Below, in pieces: positions 7,542 to 14,023 of a stretch of DNA of 15,021 bases. The DNA lies in assembly GCA_015485035.1 (NCBI GenBank), contig WFUI01000095.1, positions 1 through 15,021 of the forward strand. Reading direction: 5' to 3'. Position numbers and translations under genes: made by a program. Origin of the DNA: Mariprofundus sp. GTDB taxonomy: Bacteria; Pseudomonadota; Zetaproteobacteria; Mariprofundales; Mariprofundaceae. The notes beneath the pieces were generated by a model. That model was not told where the DNA came from. It ran no database searches and was given only the letters and a program-made list of their open reading frames with translations. The number at the start of each line of letters is the position of its first letter. The stretch's first letter is position 1.

Positions 7542-7559
7542 AAAGCGGTGATCACTATG

Positions 7560-7583
7560 GAAACGCTGATGAATCAGCGTTTC
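7560..7583. terminator. Perfect 11-bp inverted repeat between smpB and the AEC gene
   Basis: Arms GAAACGCTGAT (7560-7570) and ATCAGCGTTTC (7573-7583) are perfectly complementary with a two-base centre, so in RNA a ten-base-pair stem with a four-base loop. It lies 40 bp past the smpB stop, which suggests smpB termination. On the minus strand no T-run follows; on the plus strand TTTCTTT follows, but no + gene ends there. It may be a terminator, an RNA-stability hairpin or a protein-binding palindrome. Confidence 0.5.
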
Positions 7584-7623
7584 TTTGCAGCCTATGGGCG
7601 GACTGCTGTACATTTGCTGCCAG

Positions 7624-8064
7624 TTACACTTTGTAGCGCCGCTGGAGGTCGCGTTTGATATCACGTTCCTTAATGTCATGCCGTTTGTCGTGCGCCTTTT
7701 TGCCACGTGCCAGGCCGATTTCCAGTTTGGCGAAATTGCGTTCGTTAAAATAGAGCTTCAATGGTACCAGCGTCAAGCCCTGTTCTTTTAGCTTTCCCAT
7801 CAGTCGTTCCAGCTCACGTTTATTCAGTAGCAATTCACGTGACCTGGCCGGCTCTTTAGGGTTATTCATGGCGGCGGGTTTATATGGGCTGATATGACAG
7901 CCAATCAGCAGGACTCGAGCGTTCCGGATAATGCAGTGTGCCTCGGCCAGGTTGGCTTGTCCGAGTCGAATCGATTTGACCTCCGGTCCGGTCAGAATCA
8001 TGCCTGCCTCATAGGTTTCCAGAATATGATATTCGTGCCGAGCACGGCGATTAATGATAGCCAT
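7624..8064 (-). CDS. smpB: SsrA-binding protein SmpB
   Basis: Small basic RNA-binding protein of 146 residues that delivers tmRNA to stalled ribosomes in trans-translation. The N-terminus NRRARHEYHILETYEAG (5-21), LTGPEVKSIRLGQANLAEAHC (24-44), HISPYKPAAMNNP (57-69), the RSRELLLNKRE helix (74-84) and LKLYFNERNFAKLEIGLARGKKAHDKR (102-128) are all standard SmpB blocks. The C-terminal basic tail (about 125-146), which inserts into the empty mRNA channel, is present and slightly short. The tmRNA gene itself is not visible nearby. The promoter probably lies in the 109-bp gap upstream (8065-8173). The ATG at 8064 lacks a clear Shine-Dalgarno. Confidence 0.96.
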   Translation of the reverse strand: MAIINRRARHEYHILETYEAGMILTGPEVKSIRLGQANLAEAHCIIRNARVLLIGCHISPYKPAAMNNPKEPARSRELLLNKRELERLMGKLKEQGLTLVPLKLYFNERNFAKLEIGLARGKKAHDKRHDIKERDIKRDLQRRYKV

Positions 8065-8173
8065 GGTCGAATGCTAACCCAAACCCGGATTCAGGCTATA
8101 CCCGGTTATTGCTGTTTGTTGTATCAGAGTCGTATTAATTCTGATTCGGGCGATTGAGGGCAACACGCACTTC

Positions 8174-8803
8174 TTAATATCTACCCCAGCGATCTTTCCG
8201 GCGGACTTTCAGTCTAGGCAGGATAAGACCCAGCAGAATACCGAATAAAATGGCACCTCCACCGAGCATAAACCAGCGCTGCTGGGCACCACTTCTGATA
8301 TCACTGGTTTCCCGGCGCAATGCTTCAAGCGTCTGCTCAGCCTGCATCGCCTTGGCCTTTAAGGACTTGTTTTCGTCAGCAATGGCAACTGCATTGGCAG
8401 CAGTTTCGCGAATATGTGCCAGCTCTGCCTTCAGTTTTTTGTTATCTTCCATGAGTTGGGAGCGTTCTTGCTCAAGCGATTTTTTTTCCTGTTTGAGGGC
8501 AAGGAGGTTGCTTAATTCTTTTTCAGCCTTGGCCAGCCGGGTTCTGGCAGCGGGTTCTTTCATCAGGTATCTGCTCAATATCCATCCATCTTTACCGCTG
8601 CGTGTACGTATATGGGTGTATCCTGTAGATGATTGCCCGAGCACCTCCACGGCAGTACCGCTGGGTAACATGCGCACAATCGAATGGCTTGTACTCTGGC
8701 CTGATCGCATAGGCAGTTTGGCCTGATCGACAATATAACGCGTTTCAGCCTGAGCCGAGGCAATGTAGCCGAACACGGCAACGATAACGAACAAGATTTT
8801 CAT
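8174..8803 (-). CDS. SH3-domain membrane protein (TIGR04211 / YgiM-like)
   Basis: A 209-residue exported, membrane-anchored protein. A signal peptide (1-19, ending AQA) is followed by a bacterial SH3 domain (about 22-82: RYIVDQAKLPMRSGQ ... DGWILSRYL), a long charged coiled coil (about 86-168) and a C-terminal membrane helix (about 177-197) with a short basic tail (KVRRKDRWGRY). This order matches the TIGR04211 family to which E. coli YgiM belongs; the function is not established, and a cell-envelope or peptidoglycan-linked role is inferred from the SH3 domain. I chose ATG 8803 because a GGAG lies nine bases upstream and the signal peptide then begins MKILF. An in-frame ATG at 8824 would add seven residues and spoil this. 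Confidence 0.88.
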   Translation of the reverse strand: MKILFVIVAVFGYIASAQAETRYIVDQAKLPMRSGQSTSHSIVRMLPSGTAVEVLGQSSTGYTHIRTRSGKDGWILSRYLMKEPAARTRLAKAEKELSNLLALKQEKKSLEQERSQLMEDNKKLKAELAHIRETAANAVAIADENKSLKAKAMQAEQTLEALRRETSDIRSGAQQRWFMLGGGAILFGILLGLILPRLKVRRKDRWGRY

Positions 8804-8812
8804 AGATTGTGT

Positions 8813-8816
8813 CTCC
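8813..8816 (-). promoter_or_regulatory. Shine-Dalgarno deciding the SH3-protein start
   Basis: GGAG on the minus strand nine bases before ATG 8803. No comparable site precedes the in-frame ATG at 8824, whose upstream sequence is A/T-rich. Confidence 0.5.
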
Positions 8817-8900
8817 ATCTCCATTGCAAAATATAATCATTTTGCGGCATATATGAAAGCTTCACTGCTGCGCGCTTGTCCACTGACATCCGGTCCGGCC

Positions 8901-9839
8901 TTAAATGGCTGCGGCAACAGCAGTGGTGTTTTTATGTAAATATCGGGTCATGGCTGCTGCAGTGATGATGCACCAGACAGCAAACAGGGCCCCTGGCAAG
9001 GCTGTTTCGGGCTGGAAATGTTTAAGCGCCAGCGCAACACCGAGGCCTGCGTTCTGCATGCCGATTTCAATCGCCAGTGTGATTTTATGGCTGTAATCGA
9101 AGCGGAACAGAGTCGCAGCTGCCCAGCCGAGGACATAGCCCAGACCATTAAGCAGAATCACCAGTGTAATCACCAGGATTGGGGTTTCGGCGATGCGGTC
9201 ATGATTGGCGGCTACCGCATAACTGCATATCATTATAATGGCGATGGCTGCGATGCCGGGAGCAATCTGTTCTGCCTGTGCAATGCGTTTTCCAAGCTGC
9301 GTACGTAGCAGCATGCCCAGTAGTAACGGTATTACTACGGTTAAGATGATTGTCTGCATCATAGGCCAGAATGGAATATCCATATAAGCACTGCCCAGGA
9401 TTTGTACCATGGTTGGTGTCAGCAGCGGAGACAGCATTGTTGCTACCATGGTCATGGCGATAGAAAAAGCGACTGCACCGCCGGCCAGGTAGGTAATAAC
9501 ATTGCTGGCCATGGCACCCGGGGCGCAACCGACAATAATAAAACCCAGAGCAAGCTCCGGCGCGATACCCTGCCATACGGCAAAACTTGCTGCGGCAAAA
9601 CCCAGCAGCGGCATGATTGAATATTGACACAAAACCCCCAGGCCGATTTGCGATGGACGGGAGAGTGCTGTGCGCGCCTCCTCAGGTTTGAGTACCACCC
9701 CCAGTGCAAACATGGTCGCAGCAAAAAACCACAGAAAATAATCCTTGAAAACCAGAAAGACGGGCGGATATACATAGGCTATCGCGGCTGAAACCAGTGT
9801 CAGCATGGCCATGTTTCGGGATAGGAACTGCCATAGCAT
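8901..9839 (-). CDS. Bile acid:sodium symporter family (BASS) transporter
   Basis: A 312-residue inner-membrane carrier with about ten hydrophobic helices. It carries the family signatures FALGVVLKPEE (44-54), GCAPGAMASNVITYLAGG (104-121), the first crossover region of the BASS fold, and AIEIGMQNAGLGVALA (256-271), the second crossover. These regions form the sodium and substrate sites in structures of bacterial homologues. Bacterial substrates vary (pantoate, pyruvate and other organic anions), so I do not assign one. It begins 18 bp after the metF stop in the same direction, so co-transcription with dcd-metF is likely, although it lacks an evident Shine-Dalgarno. A related carrier-superfamily member, the AEC gene, lies about 1.4 kb further downstream. 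Confidence 0.91.
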   Translation of the reverse strand: MLWQFLSRNMAMLTLVSAAIAYVYPPVFLVFKDYFLWFFAATMFALGVVLKPEEARTALSRPSQIGLGVLCQYSIMPLLGFAAASFAVWQGIAPELALGFIIVGCAPGAMASNVITYLAGGAVAFSIAMTMVATMLSPLLTPTMVQILGSAYMDIPFWPMMQTIILTVVIPLLLGMLLRTQLGKRIAQAEQIAPGIAAIAIIMICSYAVAANHDRIAETPILVITLVILLNGLGYVLGWAAATLFRFDYSHKITLAIEIGMQNAGLGVALALKHFQPETALPGALFAVWCIITAAAMTRYLHKNTTAVAAAI

Positions 9840-9857
9840 CTGTGTTACAGAAGCAAT

Positions 9858-10733
9858 CTACAACAGATCAGTGAGCTGATTACGAATGGCTATGGTCGCT
9901 TCCGATTTGTTCAATGTATAAAAATGGATGCCCGGCACGCCAGCCTGCAATAACTCGCGGCACTGGTTCGCAGCCAGCTCAATGCCGAGGGTCTTGACTG
10001 CATCCGGGTCGCCCTGGAGAGGGGCCATTTGTTCATGCAACCAGTCAGGTATGGTTGCGCCGCACATGGATGAGAAACGAACGATCTGATCAAAGTTTCC
10101 GACTGGCATAATGCCGGGAATGATCGGAATCGTGATTCCTGCTTTTTCGCAGGCATCCCGAAATCTGAAAAAAACCTCATTGTCGAAAAAATACTGGGTA
10201 ACTGCAGCATCGGCACCATTGTCCTGTTTCATTTTCAGGTAACGGATGTCATCGGCAACACCGCCTCTGGATTCAGGATGGCCTTCCGGATAAGTCGCAC
10301 AGGCAATCGAGAAATCGCCTTGCGTGCGTAAAAAAGCGATCAGATCGGTGGCATGGGAAAAGCCGCAGGCAACTGCTTCGAAGTGCTCCATGCCTTCAGG
10401 AGCATCGCCTCTCAGAGCCAGTATGTTTTCAATGCCGGCAGCCCGGTAATCAGCCAGTAATTCAGCCAGTTCATGTTTGCTGGCACCCACACAGGTCAGA
10501 TGCGCTACCGGGGAGAGGCCGGTTTCATCCTTGATACGGGTGACAATCCCTTTGGTGCGGTCCTGTGTGGTGCCGCCGGCACCATAAGTGACCGAGATAT
10601 AGGCAGGCTCGATGCTGCGCAGTTCATTAAGGCAGTTCCACAGGTTTTCTTCGCCCTTGTCTGTCTTGGGCGGAAAGAATTCGCAGGAGATAAGTGGTTT
10701 ATCGGCATGTGCCAGAATATCGGAGAGTTTCAT
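9858..10733 (-). CDS. metF: 5,10-methylenetetrahydrofolate reductase
   Basis: Cytosolic FAD enzyme that reduces 5,10-methylene-THF to 5-methyl-THF for methionine synthesis. The 291-residue TIM-barrel is full length for the short bacterial type without a regulatory domain. Motifs visible are ISCEFFPPK with E18, SVTYGAGG (47-54), HLTC (78-81), ILALRGDAP with D110, ATYPEGHPES (146-155), QYFFDNEVF (180-188) and HFYTLNKSE (270-278). Its ATG shares one base with the dcd stop (TAATG), so translation is probably coupled to dcd; it has no separate Shine-Dalgarno. No metH or SAH hydrolase gene is in the window. Confidence 0.96.
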   Translation of the reverse strand: MKLSDILAHADKPLISCEFFPPKTDKGEENLWNCLNELRSIEPAYISVTYGAGGTTQDRTKGIVTRIKDETGLSPVAHLTCVGASKHELAELLADYRAAGIENILALRGDAPEGMEHFEAVACGFSHATDLIAFLRTQGDFSIACATYPEGHPESRGGVADDIRYLKMKQDNGADAAVTQYFFDNEVFFRFRDACEKAGITIPIIPGIMPVGNFDQIVRFSSMCGATIPDWLHEQMAPLQGDPDAVKTLGIELAANQCRELLQAGVPGIHFYTLNKSEATIAIRNQLTDLL

Positions 10734-11302
10734 TATAACTTTGGCACCGTGACACCGGTTTGCCCCTGATATTTACCGGCTTTGTCAGCATACGACGTTT
10801 CACACACCTCATCGGATTCAAGGAAGAGGAACTGGGCCACACCCTCACCGGCATAGATTTTGGCTGGCAATGGCGTCGTGTTTGAAAACTCCAGCGTTAC
10901 ATGGCCCTCCCATTCGGGTTCAAGGGGCGTAACATTGACAATAATACCACAGCGAGCATAGGTCGATTTACCCAGACAGATGGTCAAGACAGAGCGGGGG
11001 ATGCGCATATATTCAACCGTCCTGGCCAGTGCGAATGAGTTGGGCGGGATAATGCAGACATCAGATTGAATATCGACAAAGGAGGTCGGGCAAAAGTTTT
11101 TCGGGTCGACAATGGCAGAGTTGATATTGGTGAACACCTTGAATTCGTCGGCACAGCGCACATCATAACCGTAAGATGACAGGCCATAGGATACAATGCC
11201 GTTGCCATCACCATTCTTTTTAATCTGTCCGTCTACAAATGGCTCGATCATACCATGCTCATTTGCCATCCTGCGAATCCATTTATCCGATTTTATGGAC
11301 AT
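10733..11302 (-). CDS. dcd: dCTP deaminase
   Basis: Trimeric enzyme deaminating dCTP to dUTP, the source of dUMP for dTMP synthesis. The 189-residue protein follows proteobacterial Dcd throughout: [13 protein letters not shown] start, SSYGYDVRC (42-50), VDPKNF (65-70), [13 protein letters not shown] (86-98), [10 protein letters not shown] with S113 and R117 (111-120), [21 protein letters not shown] with catalytic E138 (134-154), and [12 protein letters not shown] near the end. ATG 11302 is chosen because family members begin MSIKSDKWI and a GGAGGGG site (11306-11312) is correctly spaced; ATGs at 11314 and 11305 overlap or crowd that site. The stop overlaps the metF start. Residues of the monofunctional type are present, and there is no sign of the bifunctional dCTP deaminase/dUTPase. 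Confidence 0.96.
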   Translation of the reverse strand: MSIKSDKWIRRMANEHGMIEPFVDGQIKKNGDGNGIVSYGLSSYGYDVRCADEFKVFTNINSAIVDPKNFCPTSFVDIQSDVCIIPPNSFALARTVEYMRIPRSVLTICLGKSTYARCGIIVNVTPLEPEWEGHVTLEFSNTTPLPAKIYAGEGVAQFLFLESDEVCETSYADKAGKYQGQTGVTVPKL

Positions 11303-11305
11303 CAT

Positions 11306-11312
11306 CCCCTCC
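11306..11312 (-). promoter_or_regulatory. Shine-Dalgarno deciding the dcd start
   Basis: GGAGGGG on the minus strand. It overlaps the ATG at 11314 and is two bases from that at 11305, so ATG 11302 (MSIKSDKWI) is best spaced. Confidence 0.7.
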
Positions 11313-11330
11313 ATTGCATTGAGATTGCGC

Positions 11331-11358
11331 AGGATAGCTGTGCGTTGAGCAAAAGCAA
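11331..11358 (-). promoter_or_regulatory. Weak candidate sigma70 promoter for dcd-metF
   Basis: On the minus strand TTGCTT (11353-11358) is followed after 16 bases by TATCCT (11331-11336). The match is partial (three and four of six). Its position gives a leader of about 20 bases before the dcd ribosome site, which is why I list it. Confidence 0.3.
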
Positions 11359-11506
11359 TTTGGCATCATTTATCGAGGGTGATTTGTTGTGTATGGCTCA
11401 GTCGTTTTTCTGGCACATGTACGCATTCCGGGTTTGCCTGTATGGGAGGATCCGACCAGTTGCAAATCATGCTATTCAAGAGTCCACCATATACCAAGGG
11501 GGAACT

Positions 11507-11536
11507 ATGGAAAACCCACTTTATTGCAGGACATAA
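11507..11536 (+). CDS. Nine-codon leader-like mini-ORF (MENPLYCRT)
   Basis: ATG 11507 is preceded by GGGGGA (11498-11503), one of the strongest ribosome sites in the window, and the frame closes after nine codons at TAA 11534-11536. It lies about 115 bp before the HD-GYP start and upstream of the promoter I prefer for that gene, so it may be a leader peptide of a longer transcript or simply chance. No regulatory codon run is present. Confidence 0.3.
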   Translation: MENPLYCRT

Positions 11537-11583
11537 TAAACCAGCATTTAATTATGTGGAAAATCATCAACTTTCTATCAGTA

Positions 11584-11612
11584 TTGGCAAAGTATTCAAT
11601 CAGGCATAAATT
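11584..11612 (+). promoter_or_regulatory. Candidate sigma70 promoter of the HD-GYP gene
   Basis: TTGGCA (11584-11589) and TAAATT (11607-11612) are separated by exactly 17 bases; five and four of six positions match consensus. The expected start near 11619 leaves a leader of about 30 bases containing AGGGAG (11642-11647) just before ATG 11651. Confidence 0.45.
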
Positions 11613-11650
11613 GGCATAGTGAGACTTCAGCCATCATAGGCAGGGAGAAC

Positions 11651-13810
11651 ATGGTGACAGAGAATAATCCTTTAATGCTTTCAAAACTGCACAATGCTTT
11701 CATGGCAATGTCAGATAAGCCCGGCATGTCTGATATGCTTGCATCGTTGCTTTCCAGTGCCAGGGATTTGACCGGTGCCGATGGGGCAACCGCATACTTG
11801 CTGGATAGCAAAAACCGGTTGTATTTTTTCGTTATTCAAAACAGAAGTCTGCAATTGTACAGTGAAAAAACGCCTGAAATACTGGATCGATTAAAGGCCA
11901 TTCCCTTGTTTGCGGCATCGGGTCAGATCAACGAACAAAGCGTTGCAGCTGTTGCGGCAGCTGAAAACAGGACCATCAATGTGAGTGATATTTACAGCTC
12001 AGAGGAATTCAATTCCCAGGGTGCAAAAAACTTTGATGAAAAAATGCACTACAAAACCAAGTCCATGCTTGTTGTACCCATGTCGAATCAGCGACAGGAA
12101 GTCGTAGGTGTCCTGCAACTCATCAACCATATTGATCCCGATAGTGGTCAGGCCGACGCGTTTACTTCGTCCGATATTTGTATCGTAGAAATGCTGGCCA
12201 AACAGGCGGCCATGCACGTAGATAACCATAACGTGGAACTTAAAAAGAACACGCTGATGGATCACATGACAAGAATTACCAAGATCGGTGTTGCATTATC
12301 TTCCGAGCAAAAGATTGAACGATTGCTGGAATATATTCTGGATCATGCCAAGGAACTGACCGGTGCTGATGGCGGAACCCTGTATCTGCATCAGGATGGA
12401 AAGCTGAATTTTGAAGTGATGCGCACGGACTCTTTGAACATCCATGTGAGTAATGCGGAAGGCAATCTGGCAAATTTAAAACCGATTGAAATGTATGCAA
12501 AGGATGGGCGTCCAAATAATCATATCGTTGCTGCCAATGCGGCAGTTTATGAGCGGACTATCAATATCCCGGATGTCTACAATAACAAAGAATTCAATTT
12601 CACCAAGGTTAAAGCATTTGATCAGGAAAATGGATATTGCACACGCTCCATGCTCACTGTGCCTCTGGTAAATCAACAGGCCGAACTGGTCGGTGTTTTA
12701 CAATTGATTAATGCGACTGATAAAGCGACAAACGAAATAGAGGATTTTTCTGCGCTTAGTCAGGAGCTGTCCGAGGCCCTGGCTTCTCTCGCTGCTGTGG
12801 CTATCACCAATAACCGGCTTACGGATGAATTACAGGTATTGATCGAGTCCTTTATCGCAGTAATCTCGAAGGCAATCGATGAAAAATCTGCCTACACCGG
12901 AGGGCATTGTCGGCGCGTTCCAGAGCTTTCGCTGTTGCTGGCTCAGGCTGCCAGTGACCATGATTCGGGTGAGTTGGCTGATTTCAAACTGACCCCTGAA
13001 TCCATGTATGAAATGAAGATTGCCTCCATGCTGCATGATTGCGGTAAAATCACTACGCCTGTTCATATTGTGGATAAAGCGACCAAGCTGGAAAAGATAT
13101 TTGATCGCATTGAGCTGATAGCGCTGCGCTATGAGATACTGCGCAGGGATGAGCTTATCCGGCACCTGAGAGAACAGTCCGATGTGTCAGATGACATGAT
13201 CTACGCAGCTGTGCAGTCTCAATGGGAGATATTGGCGGAAGAACTGGCGTTTCTGCGATCATGTAATACGGGGGGAGAGTTTATGGCCCCTGAAGAGCAG
13301 AAGCGGGTGTGTTACATTGCAGAAACACGCGCCTGGACAGATGCCGAAGGCAAAGTATATCCAATGCTGAGTGAGGATGAGGTCTATAACCTCAATATTG
13401 TCAAGGGTACCCTGAATGATGAAGACCGAGAGATCATTAATTATCATATTATCGCTACAATCAATATGCTGGAAGCGTTGCCATTTCCCAGACATTTGAA
13501 AAATGTGGCCGAAATTGCCGGCGGGCATCATGAGCGTATGGATGGAAAAGGATACCCCAGAGGCCTGACTCGGGATCAGATGTCTGTGCAGGCGAGAGTC
13601 ATGGGCATTGCCGATATTTTTGAAGCGCTTACAGCCTGCGACCGGCCCTACAGGAAAGCCATGCCACTTTCACAAGCCATGGCGATTATGGAAAAGATGA
13701 AAGAAGAAGGGCATATCGATCCCGAATTATTTGAAATATTTAAACAGCATCGGATACATATCCATTATGGACGCCGATGTTTGAATGAAGACCAGATGGA
13801 TATGGAATGA
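11651..13810 (+). CDS. GAF-GAF-HD-GYP protein, predicted cyclic di-GMP phosphodiesterase
   Basis: A soluble 719-residue signalling protein. Two tandem GAF domains (about 25-193 and 220-387) are clear internal repeats, sharing RTIN(V/I)xD(I/V)Y, xFD, SML and VGVLQLIN. The HD-GYP domain follows: TGGHCRRV (H419), HDCGK (H462-D463, K466), EIINYH (H599), HHERMDGKGYP (H626-H627, D631, GYP 634-636) and ADIFEALTACDRPYRK. The metal-binding and GYP motifs are intact, so hydrolysis of cyclic di-GMP is expected. The gap between HDCGK and HHE is about 164 residues, around 100 more than in compact HD-GYP domains; the extra part (about 485-590) is mostly charged and helix-like with C538 and C554. ATG 11651 has a good AGGGAG site. 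A monocistronic gene with its own promoter and a likely terminator. Confidence 0.93.
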   Translation: MVTENNPLMLSKLHNAFMAMSDKPGMSDMLASLLSSARDLTGADGATAYLLDSKNRLYFFVIQNRSLQLYSEKTPEILDRLKAIPLFAASGQINEQSVAAVAAAENRTINVSDIYSSEEFNSQGAKNFDEKMHYKTKSMLVVPMSNQRQEVVGVLQLINHIDPDSGQADAFTSSDICIVEMLAKQAAMHVDNHNVELKKNTLMDHMTRITKIGVALSSEQKIERLLEYILDHAKELTGADGGTLYLHQDGKLNFEVMRTDSLNIHVSNAEGNLANLKPIEMYAKDGRPNNHIVAANAAVYERTINIPDVYNNKEFNFTKVKAFDQENGYCTRSMLTVPLVNQQAELVGVLQLINATDKATNEIEDFSALSQELSEALASLAAVAITNNRLTDELQVLIESFIAVISKAIDEKSAYTGGHCRRVPELSLLLAQAASDHDSGELADFKLTPESMYEMKIASMLHDCGKITTPVHIVDKATKLEKIFDRIELIALRYEILRRDELIRHLREQSDVSDDMIYAAVQSQWEILAEELAFLRSCNTGGEFMAPEEQKRVCYIAETRAWTDAEGKVYPMLSEDEVYNLNIVKGTLNDEDREIINYHIIATINMLEALPFPRHLKNVAEIAGGHHERMDGKGYPRGLTRDQMSVQARVMGIADIFEALTACDRPYRKAMPLSQAMAIMEKMKEEGHIDPELFEIFKQHRIHIHYGRRCLNEDQMDME

Positions 13811-13835
13811 GGCACATGAATTCGGGGTGCCTTTT
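13810..13835 (+). terminator. Probable rho-independent terminator of the HD-GYP gene
   Basis: GGCAC (13811-13815) pairs with GTGCC (13827-13831), extendable by one A-T pair, with an 11-base loop and followed by TTTT. It begins at the stop codon. The stem is short, so efficiency is uncertain. Confidence 0.5.
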
Positions 13836-13881
13836 GCCTGACAGGAGAATTTTGAAAAAAAGTCAAAGTTCAGCGTGAAAG

Positions 13882-13912
13882 CAAGGGGTTTTATACACAC
13901 CGGTGAACCTTG
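13882..13912. repeat. Imperfect inverted repeat with a CACCGGTG palindrome upstream of leuC
   Basis: CAAGG (13882-13886) and CCTTG (13908-13912) face each other, and an eight-base palindrome CACCGGTG (13898-13905) lies between them, about 120 bp before leuC. It could be an operator for leucine-pathway control, but nothing identifies a regulator. No leader peptide rich in Leu codons is visible in the 213-bp gap. Confidence 0.25.
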
Positions 13913-14023
13913 AAACATTGTGTTTTCGTGTTGCGTGACTGCTGTACTTGATGCACAAACTCGCCTCAAACTGACAAAATAGATACACTGTCGCCACTTT
14001 GAATGGCAAAGCAGGGGTTTGTG

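Larger units (their letters stand above)
11303..11650. other. 348-bp divergent intergenic region (dcd / HD-GYP gene)
   Basis: No real gene longer than a few codons is visible. The region holds the dcd ribosome site and a weak dcd promoter on the left, a nine-codon leader-like ORF at 11507-11536, and a fair sigma70 promoter at 11584-11612 for the HD-GYP gene. A TGGCAC at about 11411 recalls half of a sigma54 site, but the downstream GC is one base too close. Confidence 0.6.

Noticed and set aside
8127..8137. TAATACGACTC on the minus strand, identical to the first 11 bases of a T7 promoter
   Set aside because: The following bases do not match the T7 initiation region and no phage polymerase is nearby; an 11-base match is easily chance.
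8123..8145. Six-bp hairpin ATCAGA/TCTGAT between the SH3 gene and smpB as a terminator
   Set aside because: Short stem, A/T-rich loop and no T-run on the minus strand; not enough to call.
8250..8726. A 158-codon open frame on + opposite the SH3 protein
   Set aside because: It mirrors the coiled-coil codons of the real gene (Ser/Leu/Ala-rich translation) and has no ribosome site or family features.
11410..11426. Possible sigma54 promoter (TGGCAC) upstream of the HD-GYP gene
   Set aside because: The spacing between the GG and GC elements is one base short, and a better sigma70 promoter lies closer to the gene.
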